Assembly (NCBI GenBank): GCA_964444795.1 | Contig: CAYUIQ010000213.1 | Coordinates: 1-15,657 of the forward strand | Source of the DNA: JABMRP01 sp964444795 | GTDB lineage: Bacteria > Planctomycetota > Planctomycetia > Pirellulales > Thermoguttaceae | Length of the DNA: 15,657 nucleotides | Direction: 5' to 3' | In this document: positions 7,865 to 15,611 of the stretch, in pieces | Layout: each line of letters begins with the position of its first letter | Numbering within the stretch: position 1 is the stretch's first letter | Notes under the pieces: generated by a model | What the model was told of the DNA's origin: nothing | What the model saw: the letters and a program-made list of their open reading frames with translations, nothing else | The model's database searches: none | Made by a program: the position numbers and the translations under genes

Positions 7865-8602
7865 TCAATTCGGCTCTGCCGAGCCGAGCACCTCATCCAA
7901 TCGTTCCTTGAAGGCCTTGAAGCTCGGCATGTCGATCCGATGAACGTCGACCCTCTTGTCGTTTACCATCTCGCAGAGGTCCACTCTCGATGGCGAATAG
8001 CCAAGCCAATCCTTCAATTCGTCTTTCAGCGAATTGGGCGAGTTGTCGTTGCCGGACCGTTTCTCCAAGGCGGCGCAATTCTGATAGGGATTGTCTCGCA
8101 ACGCGCAGAGCAGCCACGCTTCGGACTTGGGTTTCGGTATCATGGGAACGCCGGTTGCGAAGCCTTGCTCGTTGAATCCGTCGATCATCGACCGCCACTT
8201 GTCCTTCCAGAGGCCGCGCCCGGCGGAAACCGTTCCGTCCGAGTCGTGAAAGAGTATGGCAACAACCTCGTCATCCAGTTCCGCGGCCTTGGCTTTGGCG
8301 TATGATGCAAGCGCCCTGGCGTTTCCATGGAAATACTGTGTTTCCTTGGCTCTTTTCCTTCCTGGAAGTCGAGGAGATTTCTTCGCCGGCTTGAGTTTCC
8401 TTGTCAGTCTGGAAAGGTGACTTTCCGAGAGAAACCCGTAGTGTTCCGTGTCCAAGAGGGAAAAGTTCAACCGGCCATCCACGAGATGGTCCACGATCAC
8501 CGTCATGGGACCGTGATCGTACTCGGTGCCTTCGCACGCAGAGACAGTGATACGACATCTGCCGAGATCTTTCGCGCCTTCCCCGCTGAACAAGAAATAC
8601 AC
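7865..8602 (-). CDS. TOPRIM-like protein, putative nuclease partner of the adjacent ATPase
   Basis: A 245-residue protein with a GTG start. The N-terminus FLFSGEGAKDLG carries E8-G9 and D12, like TOPRIM motif I. VVAILFHDSDGT at 113-124 gives D120 and D122 with G123, like the TOPRIM DxD motif. IPKPKSEAWLL at 155-165 resembles a segment I recall from DUF4276-type proteins. In known TOPRIM enzymes these acidic residues bind the metal for DNA or RNA cleavage. The region between is rich in Lys and Arg (about 66-87), suggesting nucleic-acid contact. No signal peptide or membrane segment is seen. It begins 1 bp after the ATPase stop with GGAGG 9 bp before the GTG, so the pair is almost certainly translationally coupled. 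ATPase plus TOPRIM is the arrangement of OLD, Gabija and PARIS relatives. The fold assignment rests on motifs alone and nuclease activity is inference. Confidence 0.8.
   Translation of the reverse strand: MYFLFSGEGAKDLGRCRITVSACEGTEYDHGPMTVIVDHLVDGRLNFSLLDTEHYGFLSESHLSRLTRKLKPAKKSPRLPGRKRAKETQYFHGNARALASYAKAKAAELDDEVVAILFHDSDGTVSAGRGLWKDKWRSMIDGFNEQGFATGVPMIPKPKSEAWLLCALRDNPYQNCAALEKRSGNDNSPNSLKDELKDWLGYSPSRVDLCEMVNDKRVDVHRIDMPSFKAFKERLDEVLGSAEPN
8493..8520. repeat. 28-bp near-perfect palindrome inside the TOPRIM-like gene
   Basis: Left arm ACGATCACCGT (8493-8503) and right arm ACCGTGATCGT (8510-8520) are complementary at 10 of 11 positions around a 6-base centre. It lies about 80-110 bases inside the coding sequence. 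It could be a protein-binding site or an mRNA hairpin, or arise by chance from coding constraints. Confidence 0.4.
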
Positions 8603-8603
8603 G

Positions 8604-9797
8604 TCACCCGTCCTCCGTCATCTCGGCGATTTCTTCGCCCAGCGCGGTGAGGTCCGTATCGACAAACGCCTCGCCGGGACCCATGACGGAGAGTTTCTTC
8701 TTCAGCGAGGGGATCGAGAAGAAGGGGATTGCTTGCGTCGTGCCTTGCGGCGTCTTGTACAAGTAGTTGACGGCGTCTTTCGCAACGTCGTCCTCCAGAT
8801 AATTGAGAATCATCGGGCTGTGCGTGGTCACCAGCACTTGTTGGTCGGCGGATACGAGTGCGTCCAGCACGAACTCGACGAGTTCCGGGTTGATCCCGTT
8901 TTCGATTTCATCAAACAACACAAAACGATCGTCCGTTTGCAGTTCCGCCAACACGGCAAGCAAGCGAAGCAACCCGTCGTTGATGTGCCGGGCTTCGGTG
9001 GTCACTTTTGGCAAGAACCTCGATCCCACGCCGTCAGGATACAACTCGGTGATCTCCAGTTGCTTCCAGCCGGATCGCAACGACTTGACGTGCAACACTT
9101 CAAGTTGCGGGTAGACACGCTTCAGGCTGTCCGCCAGATGCTGGCGTTTCTCGGATCCCAGTTCGTGCAGGAAGGCCGACAGCTTCTGTCCGCCGAGGCC
9201 CAGTGAGCAGGCCGCTTCGCGGGTCTTCTGGCGCAGGTACTCTGGAGAAAGAAGCTCGAGCGATTTGATGCTATCAACATAGCGTTTGCACTCAAGCAAG
9301 GAATCCGTTAAGAGGTCTTCCTTGAGGCCGGACAAGATCGACCCCTCGTATGTGAATGCAATGGGAGATTCCCAACTGCTTGAACTGCTCGACTCCTCTC
9401 CATAAGAACTGTGCGATGATACTGTCACCTTGCCCTTGTTGACTATCAGCACAGTACCTGGTAGTTCAATGCGTTCCCATGTGCAACGATTCGTGGAAGG
9501 GTTATATTCGCCTTCCCAATGTCCGGCGGATTCGCTATTCGCATCGGTGAAATCCACGACGAAATCAACGTTCTTCTTCGCCGTCAGCTTCGACCGGACC
9601 TCGCTGGAGTCCCACTTCCTTTCGCGAAACCACTGCTTCATATCGCCCCGAACCAACTGCGCCAGAAAATCGATGAATTGAAGCACGGTGGACTTGCCGG
9701 ATCCGTTCAGGCCGATCAAACAGTTGAACTTCGCCAGATCGATCCGGAAATCGACCAAAGACTTGAAGTTATTAACCGCGATTGAGCGAATTTGCAT
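8604..9797 (-). CDS. ABC-type AAA ATPase (AAA15/AAA_21, OLD-like), putative defence ATPase
   Basis: A 397-residue soluble ATPase. Walker A is GLNGSGKST at 29-37, right after an N-terminal strand typical of RecF/SMC-like ATPases (IAVNNFKSLVDF). An ABC signature-like helix (INDGLLRLLAVL, 272-283) is followed by Walker B FVLFDE at 292-297 with catalytic E297, then ENGINPELVEF, and an H-loop THSP at 325-328. This order is that of the AAA15/AAA_21 group found in OLD nucleases, PARIS AriA and Gabija GajA. The TOPRIM domain that follows in OLD and GajA is absent; the chain ends about 70 residues after the H-loop, and the next gene supplies a TOPRIM-like protein instead. The middle (about 125-145) is Ser/Glu-rich and variable. 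AAGGA lies 9 bp before the ATG, and a promoter-like sequence lies about 60-90 bp upstream. It probably senses or clamps nucleic acid and controls the partner (inference). Confidence 0.92.
   Translation of the reverse strand: MQIRSIAVNNFKSLVDFRIDLAKFNCLIGLNGSGKSTVLQFIDFLAQLVRGDMKQWFRERKWDSSEVRSKLTAKKNVDFVVDFTDANSESAGHWEGEYNPSTNRCTWERIELPGTVLIVNKGKVTVSSHSSYGEESSSSSSWESPIAFTYEGSILSGLKEDLLTDSLLECKRYVDSIKSLELLSPEYLRQKTREAACSLGLGGQKLSAFLHELGSEKRQHLADSLKRVYPQLEVLHVKSLRSGWKQLEITELYPDGVGSRFLPKVTTEARHINDGLLRLLAVLAELQTDDRFVLFDEIENGINPELVEFVLDALVSADQQVLVTTHSPMILNYLEDDVAKDAVNYLYKTPQGTTQAIPFFSIPSLKKKLSVMGPGEAFVDTDLTALGEEIAEMTEDG
8612..8616 (-). promoter_or_regulatory. Shine-Dalgarno for the GTG start of the TOPRIM-like gene
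   Basis: GGAGG on the minus strand lies in the last codons of the ATPase gene, 9 bases before the GTG at 8602. The ATPase TGA (8606-8604) is one base from the GTG, so terminating ribosomes can restart directly. This supports the GTG start and a fixed ratio of the two proteins. Confidence 0.65.
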
Positions 9798-9856
9798 CTG
9801 TGGCAGTCCTTACTAATCGAGACCGCGGGCCTCGTCCTTACCCAACGCCGCACACC

Positions 9857-9885
9857 ACATTACGCCCCCAATTCGGCTGCGTCAA
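9857..9885 (-). promoter_or_regulatory. Sigma70-like promoter for the ATPase/TOPRIM-like pair
   Basis: On the minus strand, TTGACG (9885-9880) is followed after exactly 17 bases by TAATGT (9862-9857). Transcription would start near 9850, about 53 bases before the ATG at 9797. It lies in the 182-bp gap after the upstream GH127 gene, so the pair can be expressed independently of the glycosidase operon. The call is from consensus match only. Confidence 0.5.
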
Positions 9886-9979
9886 GTACGACTTTTCAAC
9901 TTAGCTCCGGGTTGGACGTTCAGGGGACAGCAGCGGAGCCCGATCAATGCTAGCTGGCTTCCGTATAGTAGCCATCACC

Positions 9980-12013
9980 TCACCGTTCATTCACCCAAAC
10001 GGTCATTGGCCCCGGCTCGCGGTTCTGCCAAGCGTAATAGGGCAGGGCGGTCAATGCGATTGGGTTTTGCTGGCCGTCGTGGCCGGTCGCGCGGAGGACC
10101 ATCACGCCGCCCAACAGATCCTTCCGGTGCTCGGCCGCTAGTTCCGCCTCGCGGGGCAGCGATACCTTGAACAGGTCCACGTCGCCGTGGTCGGCCGCTT
10201 CCAGACAGTAGACGATCGGGCCGCGCATCAACGCCACCTTGCCCCGATCTTCTTCGACCTTCTCGTGGGCATAGACTCGCTGGATCGACATCGGCAAATC
10301 GATTTCGATCATATCGCTAGCTTGCCATTGGCGCTGGATATGCACGTAACCGTCGTCCCCGGGCGTGGCGTCGACTGCCTGGCCGTTGACCTTCAGAGTT
10401 ACCGGCGGGACCTTTTCATCGGCGAAGCGGTACAGGTCGCTGGGAACCGGCCGCCCCAGCGCCCAACTCGGGATGCGCAAACAGAGCGCAAACTGCGCCG
10501 CCTGCTGGGGGGCGACGGTGAGTTTTACCTGGCCGTTCCATGGATAGTTGGTCGTTTGACGCAGTTTGACCGTCGTGCCGTCGTCGAGTTCGATCGTCGC
10601 TTCGCCGGCGGCGTACATGTTGACGTATACCTGCCGCTTGTCACGGGCATAGGCCAGACCGCCAACCTGCGGGATGATGCGTGTGAGGTTCGTCGGACAA
10701 CAAGCCAGCCCGATCCACGACGGCCGCTGCCGATTTCCTTTGCTGGCCAGTTGGTTCTGATAACAGAACCGGTCGCCGGCCACCGCGATTCCCGAGAGCA
10801 TGCCGTTGTAGAGCGTCAGTTCCATCACGTCGGCGTACTTGGCGTGTCCGTGGAGCAGGTTCATCCGGTGCTGCCAGAGCACGTGGGCGACCGCCGCGCA
10901 CGATTCGCCGTAGCCCGACATGTTCGGCAAGAGGTACGGATCGCCGAAACCCTCGTCGTGGTACTGGGCCGTTCCGATACTGCCGGTGAGGTACATCTTC
11001 CGGCCCACCACGTCGTCCCAGAGATGGTCGACGGCTTTCTGGTAGTCGGGGGCATCGGTCAGCCGGGCCATGTCGGTCATCGCCGCGTAGACGTACCCGG
11101 CGCGAACCGCATGGCCGACCGCTTCATGTTGTTCGACGAGCGGCTTGTGGTCCTGCATTCGGCCGTTACGCCATTTCAATCGGGCGTGCCATGCCGCGCG
11201 GCGTTGCTCCGGTGTGAGCGGGCCCTCGGGCGGTTCGGGTGCCGGCACCTTGGTGTAGTCGTAGGGCTTCCGCTCGGTCCCGTGTGCATGGCCGCGTTCG
11301 TCAAGGAAAAATCGCGACAGGGCCATGTATCGCGGCTCGCCGGTGGCCAGGGAGAGCTTGACCAGCGCCAGTTCGATCTCCTGGTGCCCGGGCACTTCGT
11401 ACCGCTTGCCGGGGCCAAAGGTCTTGTCGATGTGATCGGCGAACCGCTTCGCGGCGTCGAGCACTCGGGGGTCTCCGGTGAGCCGCTGATGGGCGACGGC
11501 CATCTCGAAGAAGTGGCCCGCGTTGTAAAGCTGATGCCGCAGCCGCATGGTCTGCCACTTCTGATCTTGCTCCTGGACGATGAAATACGAGATCAGATAT
11601 CCGTCGTCCTGTTGGGCCGCCAGGATGCGGTCGAGGATCTCTTCCACGCGGCGGCGCAGCGGCGGGTCGTCGAAATGTCGCAGGGAGTAGATCGCGCCTT
11701 CCAGGGCCTTGTGCAGATCGGAATCGAACGCATGATGGCCTCGCAAGGGACCGTCGAACACACCCGCCGCCTTGTCGAAGTTGGTGGCGTGCCCTCCCCG
11801 CTCCAGGCAGTCCAACGCATGAGGGACCGTCACTTCGTGGTGCGTCACGAGCCGCGGGCCCCAGAACCCGCCGCGAAGCTCTACCCGCTCGTGTTCCACG
11901 GCGTCAAGGCCGCGGGTTTCGGGCGGCTCGGCGCACATCTCCACGCCGCCAAAGCCCAGTGCGAGGAGGGTTATCCACGGGCACGCGGCCCTATGAAACC
12001 ACGAGTTGGTCAT
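9980..12013 (-). CDS. Exported GH127-type glycosidase (putative beta-L-arabinofuranosidase)
   Basis: A 677-residue protein, close to the length of HypBA1-type GH127 enzymes. A signal peptide is visible (hydrophobic about 11-24, possible cleavage after MCA at 26-28). The mature enzyme starts directly with the catalytic domain, without the extra N-terminal domains of its paralogue at 5092-7776. Active-site residues by analogy with HypBA1 are E370 and C372 (in GESC), the C438-C439 pair (in ACCPTN), and E354 (in DEGFG), spaced 16 residues before E370 as in HypBA1 (from memory). The conserved EQHEAVGHAVRAGY segment is at 294-307. It probably removes arabinose-type residues from plant or algal glycans or glycoproteins outside the cytoplasm; the exact sugar is not deducible. 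AGGAG lies 8 bp before the ATG. It starts 33 bp after the propeller gene stop, so the two are likely one operon. Confidence 0.93.
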   Translation of the reverse strand: MTNSWFHRAACPWITLLALGFGGVEMCAEPPETRGLDAVEHERVELRGGFWGPRLVTHHEVTVPHALDCLERGGHATNFDKAAGVFDGPLRGHHAFDSDLHKALEGAIYSLRHFDDPPLRRRVEEILDRILAAQQDDGYLISYFIVQEQDQKWQTMRLRHQLYNAGHFFEMAVAHQRLTGDPRVLDAAKRFADHIDKTFGPGKRYEVPGHQEIELALVKLSLATGEPRYMALSRFFLDERGHAHGTERKPYDYTKVPAPEPPEGPLTPEQRRAAWHARLKWRNGRMQDHKPLVEQHEAVGHAVRAGYVYAAMTDMARLTDAPDYQKAVDHLWDDVVGRKMYLTGSIGTAQYHDEGFGDPYLLPNMSGYGESCAAVAHVLWQHRMNLLHGHAKYADVMELTLYNGMLSGIAVAGDRFCYQNQLASKGNRQRPSWIGLACCPTNLTRIIPQVGGLAYARDKRQVYVNMYAAGEATIELDDGTTVKLRQTTNYPWNGQVKLTVAPQQAAQFALCLRIPSWALGRPVPSDLYRFADEKVPPVTLKVNGQAVDATPGDDGYVHIQRQWQASDMIEIDLPMSIQRVYAHEKVEEDRGKVALMRGPIVYCLEAADHGDVDLFKVSLPREAELAAEHRKDLLGGVMVLRATGHDGQQNPIALTALPYYAWQNREPGPMTVWVNER

Positions 12014-12046
12014 CAGCGGATCTCCTGTTAGATTCCCGGGCTAAAC

Positions 12047-15000
12047 TCATCTCGGCGCGCGACGCTCCATCTTCGGGCGGGCCGTGATGACGACGTCGGG
12101 CGCCGCCGGCAGGGGTTTTCCTTGTTCTGGGCTCAGGCAGAGCACCTTGCCGTCGGCGGTGGAAAGATAGAGGCGGCTGGCAGCGGCGATCAGACCATCG
12201 AAACGGGGCATCGACTCCAACCGATAAGCGGCCAGCTTGCGGCCGTCGGTCGACGAGACGGCCACCAACAGCGCGCCGCGACGACCCTCGAACGAGGCCG
12301 ATTGCTCGGCGAGTCGCCGCTGCGTGTCGAGATCACTGATCGCCTGAACCGAAGCTTCTTCGTCATTCACGTCGGGCGGACCGGCGACGAAGAGTGTCTC
12401 ACCGGCAAGCACCATGGCGGTGGCCTGCACCGAGGTATCGTCTGACCACGCAGGCACGAATCGAGTTACCGACAAGACCCGCGACTGACCGGTTCGCTTG
12501 CCGTCTTTCTTGATCGGCTTCCGTTCCGTGCCCGCGGCAACGATCTCCGGCCGTTTGTCGACGGCGAAGAGATGGTACTCCAGCGGCGTGGTCCAGCGGT
12601 AGTACTTCCAGAGCCGGCCGTAGCCGTACACCGTGTCGTCGTCGAAGACCAGCAAGCGACCCGCCGGCGCGACCCGCCCGGCCTTATGGTAGCCACCGGC
12701 GCCGGACGCAAAGGCGCGGCCGTAGACCCAGTACGTGCGATGCCAAAGCGTATCGTCGAGCAGTCCGGTCGGGCTGAACAAATGGACGTCGTCGCCCTGC
12801 TGCTCCTTCACATCGACATACGTCACGAACTTGCGTTTCCCCTGGAGGTCGAACGGCAGCGACCGCATGTAGACGTACTTGCCGTCGCTGGAGAGGACGT
12901 CGGGCAGTCCGACCGGCATGTTGAGCCCGCGGATGTGGGTTTGCAGATTGTCGCCGGTGGCCGGATCGCGGTCGTCGAGGATCGTCTCGGAGATCTTCTC
13001 TCCGGTGGCCGGATCGAGCCGCAACATACGCAAGCCGCCGTCGAGAAACATCGAGCGGCCGGCGACGCAATAGACCTGATCGTTTTGGACCAACACGCTG
13101 CCATGCACGGGCCAGACCGATTCGAGTTGCTCGAAGGCGCCCATCCGGCGGTCTTCCGGCGCGGCCCGATATCGCCAGACCAGTTGGCCGTCGGAAGCCC
13201 GCAGGCAGTAGACGTGTCCGTCGGCAGATCCGAAGATCGCCCGGCCCCGCCAAATCGTCGGCGGCGAATCAACGCGTCCGCCGGCGGTGAAACTCCAGGC
13301 CGGTTCACCGGTGGCGGCGTCCAGTGCATGAACCGTGTGCGAGTCGATCGACGCGAGGAAGAGTCTACCCCCGGCGACGACGGGGCTGCTGAGCCGGCCG
13401 CCGAGTTTGGTTTCCCAGGAACGTTTCAGGCCCACCGGTTCGACGACGGTCTTCGTGGCACCGCTGCGCGCGGCGTCGTGCCGATGCGTGGGCCAATCTT
13501 CCCCTCTCCCTTTGGGAGAGGGATGCGGCGCAGCCGCCGGGTGAGGGCTGTTGGCCCTGCTGGTGGTCCTTCCAACTTCATTCGCAGCGCCACGCCCCTC
13601 ACCCCCGGCCCCTCTCCCAAAGGGAGAGGGGAGAGTTGCCGGTCCACGTTGCAGCCGTTCGGCATCGGGCACCTCGCGGCGAGCTTCGCCATACTTCGAC
13701 GGCGGGGCCACTGCGCTGAAACCGTACAGCTTCGCCTCGAGGTAACAGGCACACGGATGCTGAGGCGCGTAGATCAACCCGTTGCAGGGCATGATGCCGT
13801 ACAGACACGCACCGCGGACCCAATGGTGACAGGTCCAATGTTCCTTGGCCGGGTCGATGAACTCGATCCCCGTTCGCGAGAAGAGCAGGTACTTGTCGGT
13901 CGCCTTGGCCCGGTAACAGCGGTGGTGAAACCAGTGGGTCTCGACGTCGGGGAGAAACTCGCTTTTCACTTCGCCGGTCTTTGGGTCACGGCCGAGCATG
14001 ACGCCCGAGTCGCGGCCTTGGGCCACCGCGCCGCTCCAGACGAGTCCGCCGGCCACGAGGATGTCGTCCGGCGTGCCCATGTGTCCGCAGGGCGGATGCT
14101 CCGCTTTCCAAAGCATCTTGCCGGTCTTCGCCGAAAGGGCAAACATGGTGGTCGAGCGCTGCTGATATTTCTCGACGGCGATCTGGCCGCTGTACAAAAC
14201 CACGTCGTTGTACAGCACCAGCGTGACACCGCCGGAGCTTCTCATGCCTTCGCGCTTGGCCAGCGGTTCGGAGACCCAGCGCACTTCGCCGCTTTCGCGG
14301 TCGAGACATTGAATCCGCTGGCCGTCGTGGAAGAGCACGGACCGCCGGTCGGCGGCCAGCGACATGGACACGACGTGGGACTCTTTCTTCCAGAGCACCT
14401 CCCCCGACTCGGCATTGACGGCCATGACCGTGCGCGGCGCCTCGGTCCAGAGTGGCTCGGACACCGCCGCCTTGATTTCGGCCATGTTGCGAAACGCTCG
14501 CTGGGGATCGCTTCGCAGCGGCTGACCCTTGGCCGCCACGGACAGAAAGAGGACGCCCTGGTCGAGGAGAATCTCCTCGGTCACCTTGGTGTTTTCGTAG
14601 GTTTTGATCGTTTCGCCGGTGGCCGCGTCGAGGACCGACAGGGGGGCGTCGATGCCAAGCGTCACGTAGACCCGATCGCCCACGGCCACGAGCCGCCGCG
14701 TTAGCAATTGCGGACCGCTCTTCAGCGGCCAAAGATGCTGGTGCCACTTGTCGATGTCGCGTTGCCAGAGCAGCGTGCCGTTGAACGCATCGCGGGCGAT
14801 CAGGCGCCATTGCGGCGGAATGAGGATCGACGCTCGCGGCGCCTCGTCGAAGATGGTGAAGACCCGGCCACCGGACGATACGACGGCGCTGACGCTGGAC
14901 ATGTGGTCGTGTTGCCGCGCGTAGCGATGGCCGCCGACCCATTGATAGCGCGAGGGTGGTTCGATCAGGCTGTCGTGGGCCACGGCATTATTGGTCGGAT

Positions 15001-15529
15001 CGTGAAGATAGTGCGTCCATTGGTCCATTTCCTTCGGCCGCGGTTTGACTGTCTTGGTCCACTTCTCCCCGTCGTCGTCCGCCAGCGATATCATCACCAC
15101 CCCCTCCGGGGCAAGCACTCGCATCACTTCATCCATCGGCACGTTGTCGAAATCTTCGGCCACGATCAGGTTGACCATGTTGTCGACGTACGGCAGGCGC
15201 CGGCCCGTCTGCCGCTCGACCGACACTTGGCTGCCGTACAGGCCGAGCGATTGAATGTGCTGTCGCGCCGCCTCGACGTTCTCGGCGTCGGCGTCCAGGC
15301 CGTGAACCAGATAGCTATCGTTGACGTGCAGCGCCGCGGTGCGCCGGCCATCGCCGCAACCGAGATGGACGACCACCCCGCCGCGGACGCCCGCCGTATC
15401 GATAAGCTGCCGGGCGAAGGCTTGCGCGGAAGTCTCGGCGCCTTGCAGAACCGTATTGGGCAGAAGCAACATGCCCAGAAGGAGCAATCCCGCGGTCGAA
15501 ACGCTTGTTACGCGTCTTGGTTGGCTCAT
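12047..15529 (-). CDS. Exported SAM-methyltransferase-fold/PQQ-type beta-propeller fusion
   Basis: A 1160-residue protein. Start 15529 is chosen because GGAGG lies 6 bp upstream and a signal peptide follows (MSQPRR n-region, hydrophobic 12-28, cleavage near LQG-AE at 28-32); an in-frame ATG at 15577 is less likely. Residues about 35-155 form a class I methyltransferase fold with motif I VVHLGCGDG at 53-61 and an acidic D79 after beta-2. PQQ-like propeller repeats follow in two blocks, about 195-605 and 678-1145, with DAATGE and ESGEVLW-type turns. Between them (530-600) is a His/Cys-rich segment: HHRC, then C567, C575, C582, C593 and C595. Residues about 633-677 are encoded by palindromic repeat DNA and are not domain sequence. 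Its role is unknown; such propeller proteins are common in Planctomycetes and may act in periplasmic redox or scaffold functions. It is first in a likely operon with the GH127 gene. Confidence 0.9.
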   Translation of the reverse strand: MSQPRRVTSVSTAGLLLLGMLLLPNTVLQGAETSAQAFARQLIDTAGVRGGVVVHLGCGDGRRTAALHVNDSYLVHGLDADAENVEAARQHIQSLGLYGSQVSVERQTGRRLPYVDNMVNLIVAEDFDNVPMDEVMRVLAPEGVVMISLADDDGEKWTKTVKPRPKEMDQWTHYLHDPTNNAVAHDSLIEPPSRYQWVGGHRYARQHDHMSSVSAVVSSGGRVFTIFDEAPRASILIPPQWRLIARDAFNGTLLWQRDIDKWHQHLWPLKSGPQLLTRRLVAVGDRVYVTLGIDAPLSVLDAATGETIKTYENTKVTEEILLDQGVLFLSVAAKGQPLRSDPQRAFRNMAEIKAAVSEPLWTEAPRTVMAVNAESGEVLWKKESHVVSMSLAADRRSVLFHDGQRIQCLDRESGEVRWVSEPLAKREGMRSSGGVTLVLYNDVVLYSGQIAVEKYQQRSTTMFALSAKTGKMLWKAEHPPCGHMGTPDDILVAGGLVWSGAVAQGRDSGVMLGRDPKTGEVKSEFLPDVETHWFHHRCYRAKATDKYLLFSRTGIEFIDPAKEHWTCHHWVRGACLYGIMPCNGLIYAPQHPCACYLEAKLYGFSAVAPPSKYGEARREVPDAERLQRGPATLPSPFGRGAGGEGRGAANEVGRTTSRANSPHPAAAPHPSPKGRGEDWPTHRHDAARSGATKTVVEPVGLKRSWETKLGGRLSSPVVAGGRLFLASIDSHTVHALDAATGEPAWSFTAGGRVDSPPTIWRGRAIFGSADGHVYCLRASDGQLVWRYRAAPEDRRMGAFEQLESVWPVHGSVLVQNDQVYCVAGRSMFLDGGLRMLRLDPATGEKISETILDDRDPATGDNLQTHIRGLNMPVGLPDVLSSDGKYVYMRSLPFDLQGKRKFVTYVDVKEQQGDDVHLFSPTGLLDDTLWHRTYWVYGRAFASGAGGYHKAGRVAPAGRLLVFDDDTVYGYGRLWKYYRWTTPLEYHLFAVDKRPEIVAAGTERKPIKKDGKRTGQSRVLSVTRFVPAWSDDTSVQATAMVLAGETLFVAGPPDVNDEEASVQAISDLDTQRRLAEQSASFEGRRGALLVAVSSTDGRKLAAYRLESMPRFDGLIAAASRLYLSTADGKVLCLSPEQGKPLPAAPDVVITARPKMERRAPR
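13501..13631. repeat. Inverted pair of CCCTCTCCC palindromic repeats inside a gene
   Basis: Two copies of a palindromic unit face each other. Copy 1 has arms CCCTCTCCC (13502-13510) and GGGAGAGGG (13514-13522) around TTT, then a small GCGGC/GCCGC stem (13525-13537) and GTGAGGG (13541-13547). Copy 2, on the opposite strand, has CCCTCAC (13596-13602) and arms CCCTCTCCC (13610-13618) and GGGAGAGGG (13622-13630) around AAA. About 48 bases separate them. It resembles REP/MITE-type elements that are widespread in some environmental bacteria. It is read in frame as a Gly/Arg/Pro-rich linker of the propeller protein. Confidence 0.85.
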
Positions 15530-15535
15530 GGCCGG

Positions 15536-15540
15536 CCTCC
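15536..15540 (-). promoter_or_regulatory. Shine-Dalgarno fixing the propeller-protein start at 15529
   Basis: GGAGG on the minus strand, 6 bases before the ATG at 15529. The next in-frame ATG upstream (15577) would add 16 residues in front of the signal peptide. Confidence 0.65.
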
Positions 15541-15611
15541 AGAGTCTTGGAAAGGGAGAAAGTGACGGCTGTAACACTCTGGTTCTCAGTAACCGTTAGA
15601 TTGATGGGTGC

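Noticed and set aside
9904..9939. Possible terminator after the GH127 gene (GCTCCG and CGGAGC)
   Set aside because: The stem is only 6 bp with a 24-base loop and no T tract.
10187..12031. Plus-strand open frame of 614 codons opposite the second GH127 gene
   Set aside because: It is a shadow frame with no domain signature; the minus-strand gene has the GH127 catalytic residues and a signal peptide.
12572..14704. Plus-strand open frame of 710 codons opposite the propeller gene
   Set aside because: No motif or ribosome site; it mirrors the real minus-strand gene.
15505..15529. Twin-arginine signal in the propeller protein
   Set aside because: There is an RR pair (PRRVTS) but the hydrophobic residues required after it in the Tat motif are missing; Sec export is more likely.
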